Under the pieces are notes generated by a model that saw only the letters and a list, made by a program, of their open reading frames with translations, was not told where the DNA came from and searched no databases. From Bacteroidales bacterium (lineage in GTDB: Bacteria; Bacteroidota; Bacteroidia; Bacteroidales; B18-G4): a stretch of 7,188 bases of DNA. Below are positions 1-6,713 of this stretch, piece after piece; position 1 is the first letter of the stretch; each line of letters starts with the position of its first letter. The DNA is taken from positions 1 through 7,188 of the forward strand of contig JAUXCL010000122.1 in the NCBI GenBank assembly GCA_030618905.1, given 5' to 3'. Made by a program: the position numbers and the translations under genes.

Positions 1-1688
1 ATAAGCCAATTAATGATGTAACTTCTTTTTTCTACAGCCATAAACTTGATCATATAATCAATGAATCCAGTCAGGCTGGCAATTTTCAATATGGCAGAAG
101 CGTGATTGATAAATTTAAATCTGATCGATCTACCTTTGCCAACGATAAATATGTTGTCCTTTTTGAAGGGATCTGCTTTAATAAGTCGGTCAGTTCAATT
201 CCTGAATCAATAATAGATTGGTATGAGCAGGATCCTGATGATTTTGTGAAACAGATTGATGGAATTTTCGCAGGTTTTCTGTTCGATATAGGGAAAAAAG
301 TCATAATAATATTTAACGACCACCTTGCCTCACGTCCGGTATATATTTATCATAGCCCGGATAATAGAACCGTGGTATTTGCATCAGAGCTAAAGGTTGT
401 TACCAGGATTCTTGATCAGCTGGGCATTTCAAAGAATGTAGATATTGAGGCAGTTAAGTACTTTTTATGCATGGGGTTCTATCCGTATGATCATACTCCG
501 GTTTGTGAGGTGAAAAGAATGAATTATGCCACACTGACCAGCTTTTCATTGAGTACATTTCAACTGAAAACCAACAGGTACTTTAGTTATTTTAATGATA
601 ATCATGTCATTGAAAATAAGACAGGAATAATTGAGAATATTAACGAATTGATGGTCTCCTCAATCCGTAAAGAATGGAATAAGGATGTCGAAAATTCCTA
701 TGATCATTATGCATTCCTGAGCGGTGGGTTGGATAGCCGGGTCAATGTGTTGCTTGCCAATAAGCTTGGTTTTAAACCTATTAATACTATTACCTTTTCG
801 GAATCTGATGCTGATGATGCAGTCATTGCGAAACAAATTGCCGATAAAAATAAATTGAACCATTCCTTTACACAACTTGATGGAGGAGACTATTTGGTGG
901 ACAATCCTAAAAATTACATCTATGCAAATGATGGAATGGTCAACTATTCAGGCAGTGCACATGGAATGTCGGTTATACAGCGAATAATTGGAAAAAATTA
1001 TGGATTGCTGCATACAGGCCAGATTGGAGACCTGCTTTTTGGTTCCCATTCTGCCCCTGGATCAGATGTGAAAAGCATGATAATGAAAAATGTGAATCCT
1101 GATACAGTTTATCTTGCTGACCAATCACAGATTTTGCAAAAGGTAATTAATGATTACCGGGATAAGGGTTATGAAATTTTTGCATATGAGCAAAAAGCGA
1201 TAAATGGAACTTTAAACGGAGACAGAAGCTTAAATCATTATGTCGACATCATGTCCCCTTTCTATGATAGGAAAATGATTGAGTATTGCCTTTCCATACC
1301 GGATAAATTTAAAAAGCATGAAGCCATTTATATTGATTGGATGAATCAGTATCATCCCTATCTTAGTGAATATAGATGGGAAAAGGCAGGGGTAAGACCA
1401 ATATCGGTAAGTAATGTTGTTATGGGTCATACCTTTAAAAGGGCTTTAAATCATCTCCGGGGAATGGTCGGGGTAGCTCCGGTTAGTATGAATCCTTTTG
1501 AGAAATGGGTTAAGATAAACAGTAGGATTTATGGTGAATTGGATCATATTTTTGAAGAATACAAAGAAATTGGAATGGACCTGATCGATAATATTGATTT
1601 GGAGAAACTATATAAGGAGAGCTCAGATGTACAGTTAAAATTCAAAACAATAACTTTATTGGTTTCATTAAATCTGCATTTCACTTAA
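1..1688 (+). CDS. Asparagine synthase-like glutamine amidotransferase (5' end cut by window)
   Basis: This is an AsnB-type protein, probably amidating or otherwise modifying a sugar or sugar acid for the polysaccharide made by the downstream genes. The frame is open from base 3 with no stop and no ATG before the first possible start, a GTG at 102, so the real start lies left of the window. Numbering codons from base 3, a class II glutamine amidotransferase (Ntn) domain covers about residues 1-135, with DGIFAGFLFD (86-95), a FNDHLASRPVYIY segment (104-116) and FASELKVV (126-133). The nucleophilic Cys expected at position 2 is not visible. The synthetase domain follows, with the ATP-binding PP-loop SGGLDSR (240-246; usual form SGGLDSS) and GQIGDLLFG (339-347), matching GEGGDELFG of AsnB. 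The C-terminus (LLVSLNLHF) resembles the usual family end, so the 3' end is complete. The substrate cannot be read from sequence; free asparagine synthesis is possible but less likely in this setting. It is AT-rich relative to genes to the right. Confidence 0.85.
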   Translation, partial: KPINDVTSFFYSHKLDHIINESSQAGNFQYGRSVIDKFKSDRSTFANDKYVVLFEGICFNKSVSSIPESIIDWYEQDPDDFVKQIDGIFAGFLFDIGKKVIIIFNDHLASRPVYIYHSPDNRTVVFASELKVVTRILDQLGISKNVDIEAVKYFLCMGFYPYDHTPVCEVKRMNYATLTSFSLSTFQLKTNRYFSYFNDNHVIENKTGIIENINELMVSSIRKEWNKDVENSYDHYAFLSGGLDSRVNVLLANKLGFKPINTITFSESDADDAVIAKQIADKNKLNHSFTQLDGGDYLVDNPKNYIYANDGMVNYSGSAHGMSVIQRIIGKNYGLLHTGQIGDLLFGSHSAPGSDVKSMIMKNVNPDTVYLADQSQILQKVINDYRDKGYEIFAYEQKAINGTLNGDRSLNHYVDIMSPFYDRKMIEYCLSIPDKFKKHEAIYIDWMNQYHPYLSEYRWEKAGVRPISVSNVVMGHTFKRALNHLRGMVGVAPVSMNPFEKWVKINSRIYGELDHIFEEYKEIGMDLIDNIDLEKLYKESSDVQLKFKTITLLVSLNLHFT

Positions 1689-1846
1689 AACATTATTATT
1701 TTGCTAACCCTGTTGTAATAGGTGGACTGTCAGGCGATTACAGGCTGGTCTTCATATTACTTGGCATTAGTTCAAGTTTAGTATTGATTTTTGCTTTATT
1801 TTGGTATTATCATATCGCTGGATTGATCAACAGGAAAGCGTATTAG
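1616..1846 (+). pseudogene. Possible remnant: hydrophobic open frame between gene 1 and the acyltransferase
   Basis: A frame different from the preceding gene is open from 1616 (just after TAA 1613-1615) to TAG 1844-1846, 76 codons. It overlaps the last 73 bases of the asparagine-synthase-like gene and fills most of the otherwise empty 178-base gap. It has no ATG; ATT and TTG codons are the only candidate starts. The part beyond the upstream gene's stop reads like the end of a membrane protein: FANPVVIGGLSGDYR, then a strongly hydrophobic stretch (LVFILLGISSSLVLIFALFW), then a polar tail ending NRKAY. The layout (PxxxGGL, YR, then a final helix) loosely recalls the C-terminus of a transporter or flippase, but that is an impression only. 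It could be a deletion scar of a lost membrane gene in the locus, or simply a chance open frame in T-rich DNA. I would not call it a functional gene. Confidence 0.3.
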
Positions 1847-1866
1847 TGTAATTATATAGTTAAAAG

Positions 1867-2448
1867 ATGATTTGGTCACGAATAAAAGGTAGAATTCAAT
1901 ATGAGATTGCCAAATGGAACAGACCTCATATGATTGTGGGGTACCGACGTGCTGATGGTAAGTTTCTGAAACATACCAGAATTAGCAATACAAGCTGCAT
2001 TAACCAAGAAAAAAACCTCATTATTGGAGATAAGGTGTTCATCGGCCATTTTAATTATATTGAAGCCAGCAATGGGATCACTATTGAAGAAGGATGCCAG
2101 ATTGCCAGTTATGTCAGCATCACCACTCATTCAAGTCATATTTCTATAAGGTTGCACGGGCCCTCCTATTACGGGAAAAAAGATTTAACTGGATATATTA
2201 CGGGTCCGGTGTACATTGGAAAATATACATTTATTGGTCCTCATTCGCTGATCCTGCCTGATACCAGGATTGGAAAAGGCTCTATCGTTTCAGCATACAG
2301 TCATGTAAAAGGAGAGTTCCCGGATTTTTCCATTATCCAAGGCAACCCGGCTGAAGTTGTCGGAGACACCAGGGAATCGGACAGAAAATACCTGGATGAG
2401 TACCCGGAGCTTCAAAACTTTTATGAGAGTTGGGCCAGGGGAGGCTGA
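1867..2448 (+). CDS. Hexapeptide-repeat (left-handed beta-helix) acyltransferase
   Basis: Probably an O- or N-acetyltransferase (WbbJ/LbH_MAT-like) that decorates a sugar of the surface polysaccharide, using acetyl-CoA or a similar donor in the cytoplasm. The 193-residue protein shows imperfect hexapeptide repeats from about residue 50 to 147, for example IIGDKVFIGHF (52-62), ITIEEGCQIASYV (71-83) and VYIGKYTFIGPHSLILPDTRIGKGSIV (115-141, quoted in pieces here only by position and pattern). The TTHSSH segment (86-91) puts histidines where this family carries its catalytic His, and GNPAEVVG (159-166) is the standard GNPAkvi closing motif. The repeats would trimerise with active sites between subunits. 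The ATG at 1867 is the first possible start, because an in-frame TAA lies at 1861-1863. There is no clear Shine-Dalgarno sequence. The gene ends 33 bases before the next glycosyltransferase and likely shares its transcript. Acetyl, formyl, succinyl or serine transfer cannot be distinguished. Confidence 0.85.
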   Translation: MIWSRIKGRIQYEIAKWNRPHMIVGYRRADGKFLKHTRISNTSCINQEKNLIIGDKVFIGHFNYIEASNGITIEEGCQIASYVSITTHSSHISIRLHGPSYYGKKDLTGYITGPVYIGKYTFIGPHSLILPDTRIGKGSIVSAYSHVKGEFPDFSIIQGNPAEVVGDTRESDRKYLDEYPELQNFYESWARGG

Positions 2449-2481
2449 AATATTTGAAAAACACCTAACTTCGCCAGCACT

Positions 2482-3528
2482 ATGAAAAGCTTGCTTTTAA
2501 TCGGCCCTGATGCCATACACACATTCAATTACCTTGACCTGATCAGGAGTTATTTTGATCAAATCCATGTCATTACCCACGGCTCAAAGTTTGAAGATAA
2601 AGATGTACCTATTTTTATGGTAAACTTTTCTTTTCGGAATATTTTTAGTATCCGAAAATCAGTGTTGGAGATTAGACGTGTCATTAAAGATGCCAAGCCA
2701 GATGTTATACACATTCAGGAGGTTGGCACACATGCCATGCTTGTATTCTGGGCCAACAGGAAACTGAAGGTCCCGGTTATCCTTACCGGGTGGGGCAGTG
2801 ATATCCTCAAGATGCCAAGGAGAGGTTATATTTTCAGGTGGCTGGTAAGAAAAGCATTAAAGAAAACCAATTACCTGACTGCAGATTCTAAAAACCTTGG
2901 CGATTATATGCGGGCGCTTGTGCCACGTACCAAGCTTGATATCACCATAGCTAATTTCGGCGTAGACAATGTCACTGAAGATTTCCCCAAGGGAAATCTG
3001 ATATACAGCAACAGGTTGCATGAAGAACTTTACCGGATTGACTGGATTATCAAGGCCTTTAAATTATTTGTAGATACGGATGAGCTCAACAGAGACTGGA
3101 AGCTGGTTATTGCCGGTGATGGAAGGAAAACCAAATCATTAAAGGAATTGACACATCGTCTGAAACTGGATGATTGTGTGTTATTCCCAGGATGGATTCA
3201 ACGGGCGCAGAACAGGGAGTACTATAAAAAGGCAATGCTTTATGTTTCCATTCCGCAATCGGATGCAACATCGATCAGTTTACTGGAAGCAATGGCTTAT
3301 GGCTGCGTTCCTGTATTGTCGGACCTGCCGGCAAACCGGGAATGGATTGACAATGGGAACAATGGATTAATTGTTAAACATCTGGATACCAACTTTATCA
3401 AAAAAGCCTTAAAACTTGATCAACCTGAAGTGGCAAGGGTCAACAAGATAATTATCAAGGAAAGAGGATCAACAGAAGTCAACAGGCAAAAGTTTATTGA
3501 CATTTACATAAAAGCTATTCAGCAGTGA
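2482..3528 (+). CDS. Glycosyltransferase family 4 (GT-B fold)
   Basis: A retaining GT-B glycosyltransferase that should add one sugar from a nucleotide-sugar donor to the growing lipid-linked repeat unit at the inner face of the cytoplasmic membrane. Its 348 residues are typical for GT4. The N-terminal Rossmann half begins MKSLLLIGPDAIHTFNYLDL and contains DVIHIQEVG (74-82) and LTGWGSDIL (101-109), a common acceptor-side motif. The C-terminal donor-binding half contains VIAGDGRK (209-216), LFPGWI (234-239) and SDATSISLLEAMAYG (260-274). In the last of these the EX7E signature is present as D261-x7-E269, with the first Glu replaced by Asp. The ATG at 2482 gives a complete N-terminal beta strand, so the start is secure. 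The next gene starts four bases after its stop. Donor and linkage cannot be predicted from sequence. Confidence 0.9.
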   Translation: MKSLLLIGPDAIHTFNYLDLIRSYFDQIHVITHGSKFEDKDVPIFMVNFSFRNIFSIRKSVLEIRRVIKDAKPDVIHIQEVGTHAMLVFWANRKLKVPVILTGWGSDILKMPRRGYIFRWLVRKALKKTNYLTADSKNLGDYMRALVPRTKLDITIANFGVDNVTEDFPKGNLIYSNRLHEELYRIDWIIKAFKLFVDTDELNRDWKLVIAGDGRKTKSLKELTHRLKLDDCVLFPGWIQRAQNREYYKKAMLYVSIPQSDATSISLLEAMAYGCVPVLSDLPANREWIDNGNNGLIVKHLDTNFIKKALKLDQPEVARVNKIIIKERGSTEVNRQKFIDIYIKAIQQ

Positions 3529-3532
3529 AATC

Positions 3533-4630
3533 ATGCAGATCTGCCATTTGACATCGGTACATCATCGTGACGATACGCGGATTTTTGTAAAGGAAATCCC
3601 TGCATTGATCCATGCCGGCTTCGGGGTATCTGCTGTTGTATCTGATGGCAAAGGAGATGAACAACGGACAGGATACAAAATTTACGATTTGGGAAAGCCC
3701 CGTAACCGGGCCAACAGGATCCTCAGGCATAAAAGCAAAGTCCTGCAAAAAGCGATGGAGCTTGATGCAGATGTATACCATTTTCATGATCCCGAGTTAA
3801 TACCCGCAGGGCTTCATCTCACCAAAAAAGGCAAAAAAGTTATTTATGATATCCATGAGGATGTCCCCAGGGATATGCTGTCAAAAGACTGGATCCCGGG
3901 AATATTCAGGAGTATTATTGCATGGTGTTTTGAGAGATACGAGAACAGGGCTGCCGGGAAACTGCAGGCATTGATTACGGCAACACCTTTTATCAGTAAA
4001 CGTTTTAAAGCATTAAATCCCAATACCATCAATATCAATAATTACCCCATTATTGAAGAACTTGATGAAGCTGCATCCTGGTCAGAAAAGGACAAGGCTG
4101 TTTGTTATATCGGAGAGATCACCAGGATTAGGGGAGCAGAAGAGATGGTGGAAGCAATGGATTATGTGAATGGGAAATTATACCTGGCAGGCAGCTATGA
4201 GGTGGAATCATTAAGGGGAAAACTCAATGAGATGGCATCTCACTCAAAGGTAGAGGACATGGGCTATGTAGACCGAAAAACCTATGCCTCGATTCTGGCT
4301 AAATCCATGGCCGGGTTGGTAATTTTTCATCCCGAGAGTAATCATATCAATGCCCGGCCAAACAAGATATTTGAGTACATGTCGGCCGGAATCCCGGTGA
4401 TCGGATCCAATTTCCCTTTATGGAAAGAGATCCTGGAAAAAGATGAATGTGGGATTTGCGTTGACCCATTGCAGCCAAAAGAAATAGCCGGAGCAATAAA
4501 TCAATTGTTTGATAATCCTGAACTTGCTGAAAAGATGGGCACCAGGGGCAGGTATTTGGTCAGGGAGAAGTATAACTGGGAACAGGAAAAGAATAAACTG
4601 CTGGAATTATATAAGACATTTGAAAAGTGA
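3533..4630 (+). CDS. Glycosyltransferase family 4 (second, distinct subfamily)
   Basis: A second GT-B glycosyltransferase of 365 residues, little like the preceding one except in fold. It belongs to the subgroup that opens with CHLTSVHHRDDTRIF (4-18) and carries YHFHDPELIP (82-91) and VIYDIHEDVP (103-112) in the N-terminal domain. The C-terminal domain has AVCYIGEITRIRG (189-201) for the start of the donor-binding Rossmann fold and RPNKIFEYMSAGIPVIGS (275-292). E281 is the conserved acidic residue expected to contact the donor. The residue eight places earlier is N273 rather than Glu, so the classical EX7E pair is incomplete. The ATG at 3533 lies four bases after the upstream stop, and its own TGA overlaps the next start, so it is clearly mid-operon. 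It likely adds another sugar to the same repeat unit; donor unknown. Confidence 0.9.
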   Translation: MQICHLTSVHHRDDTRIFVKEIPALIHAGFGVSAVVSDGKGDEQRTGYKIYDLGKPRNRANRILRHKSKVLQKAMELDADVYHFHDPELIPAGLHLTKKGKKVIYDIHEDVPRDMLSKDWIPGIFRSIIAWCFERYENRAAGKLQALITATPFISKRFKALNPNTININNYPIIEELDEAASWSEKDKAVCYIGEITRIRGAEEMVEAMDYVNGKLYLAGSYEVESLRGKLNEMASHSKVEDMGYVDRKTYASILAKSMAGLVIFHPESNHINARPNKIFEYMSAGIPVIGSNFPLWKEILEKDECGICVDPLQPKEIAGAINQLFDNPELAEKMGTRGRYLVREKYNWEQEKNKLLELYKTFEK

Positions 4631-5385
4631 ATGAGCTGGTCAGCATAATAACCCCTTTATATAATGCGGAGGACTTTATCGGTCGCACGATTGAGTCTGT
4701 CAGGTCCCAGACTTATCCACACTGGGAGATGATCATTGTGGATGATTGCTCTTCCGATAGCAGCAAGAAGGTGGTCAGGAAATACATGGAGGAGGATGAG
4801 CGGATCAAACTGGTTGAGCTCGGGCAGAATGTCGGGACGGGCATGGCCAAGAACAAGGCGCTGGAGCATGTGAACGGAAAGTTTATTGCTTTTGTTGATA
4901 GTGACGACTGGTGGCTGCCGGAGAAGCTTGAGAAGCAGGTCAGGTTTATGAAGGAGAATCAATACCCGATCAGCTATACAGCTTATCGCATGGTGAATGC
5001 TGATGGTAGTAAAGAAACGAAGACAGTCAATATTGTAAAGAGCTTAAGCCTGGAGCAATACCTTCGGAACACACTGATTGGTTTTTCCACTTCCATGATC
5101 AATATTGATATTACAGGCCAAATAGGGTTTATGGACTTACGCTCGAGGGAGGATACGCAGCTGTGGATCACCTTGCTGAAGCAAGGATTCAAGGCCTATG
5201 GGCTGGATGAGATGCTGGTGAAGTACAGGGTTCATAAACGGTCTATTACAGCAAACAGGGTGAAAGCTGCCCGGCAGACCTGGAGGCTGTATTACAGGAT
5301 TGAAAAATTAGGCCTGTTCAGGTCCATGTATTATTTTCATGGATACCTTTGGAATACGGTCAAGAAGCATTATAAAAGCGGCTGA
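4627..5385 (+). CDS. Glycosyltransferase family 2 (GT-A fold)
   Basis: An inverting, metal-dependent GT2 enzyme of 252 residues that transfers a sugar from a nucleotide-sugar donor to the lipid-linked oligosaccharide. The opening VSIITPLYNAEDFIGRTIES (5-24) is the classical GT2 start. IIVDDCSSD (36-44) supplies nucleotide-binding aspartates, and FVDSDDWW (89-96) contains the DxD metal-binding motif (D91, D93). REDTQLWITLLKQG (174-187) holds the ED pair that carries the expected catalytic base. I chose GTG at 4627 because it is the only nearby start that keeps VSII at the N-terminus. It overlaps the previous gene's TGA by four bases (GTGA), a layout typical of translational coupling. An ATG at 4631 is in another frame and soon hits a stop. 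The C-terminus is basic and hydrophobic (WRLYYRIEKLGLF onward) and may sit on the membrane surface. Confidence 0.92.
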   Translation: MNELVSIITPLYNAEDFIGRTIESVRSQTYPHWEMIIVDDCSSDSSKKVVRKYMEEDERIKLVELGQNVGTGMAKNKALEHVNGKFIAFVDSDDWWLPEKLEKQVRFMKENQYPISYTAYRMVNADGSKETKTVNIVKSLSLEQYLRNTLIGFSTSMINIDITGQIGFMDLRSREDTQLWITLLKQGFKAYGLDEMLVKYRVHKRSITANRVKAARQTWRLYYRIEKLGLFRSMYYFHGYLWNTVKKHYKSG

Positions 5386-6641
5386 TGCCAGAAACTAAAA
5401 GACATACCTGGAAGAATATGCAGGAGAAGGCTTATTATTACCTGATCTTGCTTCTTGCATTTTCCATTCCATTGCAAAAGAAAGCCACGGTATTGCTGAT
5501 TTTCCTGATCGGGCTCAACTGGATTTTGGAATTTAATTTCAAAGAAAAGTACAGAAGAGTCAGGCAGAGCCGCATAAGGCAGTACACTTTGTTATTTGCT
5601 GTGTTATACGTGCTATTTGCTATTGGGATGTTGTATACCAGTGATTTAACCGGACCCGGCGGGGGTTGGTTTAAGATGGAGGTTAAGTTTTCCTTACTTG
5701 TATTTCCTTTGTTGTTTTCGACTATTGATTATCAGTGGGCAGACAGGAAATATGTGCAGAAACTCTTCAATTTCTTCATCATTGGCTCTGTAGTAAGTTG
5801 CCTGTTTTGTATAGGTAATGCATTGATCACGTACATGGGTGATCATCGTTTTGAGGCCTTTTATTACAAGGAGCTGTCTATGTTCCATCATCCCAGTTAT
5901 ATGGCCATGTACATAACATTTGCAGTGGTCATCATCCTGTATAATATGCTCAACAAGTGGAAGACATACAGTATAAATTGGAAGGTGTCATGGCTGGTCC
6001 TGTTGATCTTTTATAATGCCTTTATCATCACATTGGCATCCAAGGCCGGCATCATCAGCCTGGGACTCGTATATGGAATAGCCGTTACATATGCCCTGGC
6101 AAGAAAGAGATACAATCTTTCCGGAATATTTGGAATCCTGCTGATTGCTCTGGTATGCCTGTATATGTTCTTCCCTTATTCCTATAACCGAATGACAGTG
6201 GCCAGGGCAGCTGTAGAACAGGATAAACTTGACAAGAATTCAACAGAAGGCTCAGTATTAAGGATGCTTATCTGGAGGTCATCATTAGAAATTGTAAAAG
6301 ACCATTTTCTCATTGGTGTGGGAACCGGTGATGTGGAAGGTGCACTGGTACAAAAGTATGATGAGAAAGGCATTACGATGGCTGTTGAGCAGAAGCTGAA
6401 TGCCCATAATCAGTACATTCAGACCTACCTGGCTATTGGGTTATTGGGTTTTCTGACGATTGTCCTGATGCTGTTCCTTCCTGCCTGGCAGGCTTTTCGG
6501 AGGTATAACCTTGTTTATTTCCTCTTCCTTTTCATCATGGCCTTCAACTTCATCTTCGAATCCATGCTGGAAGCGCAGAGCGGGGTGGTGTTTTATGCGT
6601 TTTTTAATGTGTTTTTGTTTGTGACACGCAAGGAGATGTAG
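5385..6641 (+). CDS. O-antigen ligase/polymerase family membrane protein (Wzy_C-like)
   Basis: A 418-residue integral inner-membrane protein with about ten to twelve hydrophobic segments, the first around residues 17-48. It fits the O-antigen ligase/polymerase superfamily, which either polymerises undecaprenyl-linked repeats (Wzy) or transfers the finished chain to lipid A-core (WaaL) or another acceptor. The family signature lies in the large periplasmic loop: R293 and W297 in SVLRMLIWRSSLEIV, then HFLIGVGTGDV (307-317), then NAHNQYIQTYLAIGLLGFL (339-357) containing the conserved H341-N342 pair. SMFHHPSYMAMY (165-176) and TLASKAGIISL (216-226) also fit. The end FESMLEAQSGVVFYAFF is common in Bacteroidota members of the family. 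Sequence alone does not separate polymerase from ligase. The ATG shares its first base with the upstream TGA (TGATG), so it is probably coupled. It is the last gene of the operon; a convergent gene begins 72 bases on. Confidence 0.88.
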   Translation: MPETKRHTWKNMQEKAYYYLILLLAFSIPLQKKATVLLIFLIGLNWILEFNFKEKYRRVRQSRIRQYTLLFAVLYVLFAIGMLYTSDLTGPGGGWFKMEVKFSLLVFPLLFSTIDYQWADRKYVQKLFNFFIIGSVVSCLFCIGNALITYMGDHRFEAFYYKELSMFHHPSYMAMYITFAVVIILYNMLNKWKTYSINWKVSWLVLLIFYNAFIITLASKAGIISLGLVYGIAVTYALARKRYNLSGIFGILLIALVCLYMFFPYSYNRMTVARAAVEQDKLDKNSTEGSVLRMLIWRSSLEIVKDHFLIGVGTGDVEGALVQKYDEKGITMAVEQKLNAHNQYIQTYLAIGLLGFLTIVLMLFLPAWQAFRRYNLVYFLFLFIMAFNFIFESMLEAQSGVVFYAFFNVFLFVTRKEM

Positions 6642-6667
6642 TTTTCATATCACCATGTTCCTTCGTA

Positions 6668-6701
6668 CATGCATACATCGTCCATGCTCAATGTATACAT
6701 G
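6668..6701. terminator. Imperfect inverted repeat between convergent genes, possible weak bidirectional terminator
   Basis: Arms at 6668-6678 (CATGCATACAT) and 6691-6701 (ATGTATACATG) enclose a 12-base loop. Ten of eleven positions pair in plus-strand RNA, with one A-C mismatch. In minus-strand RNA that position becomes a G-U wobble, so the stem would be fully paired. It lies between the stop of the ligase/polymerase gene (6641) and the stop of the convergent gene (6714), where a shared terminator is expected. The stem is AT-rich and neither side has a U-tract, so it does not match a canonical intrinsic terminator. Confidence 0.35.
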
Positions 6702-6713
6702 AAATGATTTCCA

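Noticed and set aside
102..104. GTG as the start of the asparagine-synthase-like gene
   Set aside because: The same frame is open back to base 3 without a stop, and a class II amidotransferase domain needs the residues upstream of it. The GTG is only the first start codon left in the window.
1689..1866. Bacteroidota-type promoter (TTTG at -33, TAnnTTTG at -7) before the acyltransferase
   Set aside because: Two TTATTTTG strings approach the -7 consensus but each lacks the A at the second position, and in T-rich DNA such matches are expected by chance. A promoter in the gap is possible but not supported.
4631..4633. ATG just after the GT4 stop as the GT2 start
   Set aside because: It is out of frame with the GT2 protein and meets a TAA within a few codons.
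4657..4962. 101-codon minus-strand frame inside the GT2 gene
   Set aside because: It lies wholly opposite a gene with all GT2 motifs, and its translation has no recognisable domain. The other short frames inside the six genes were dismissed for the same reason.
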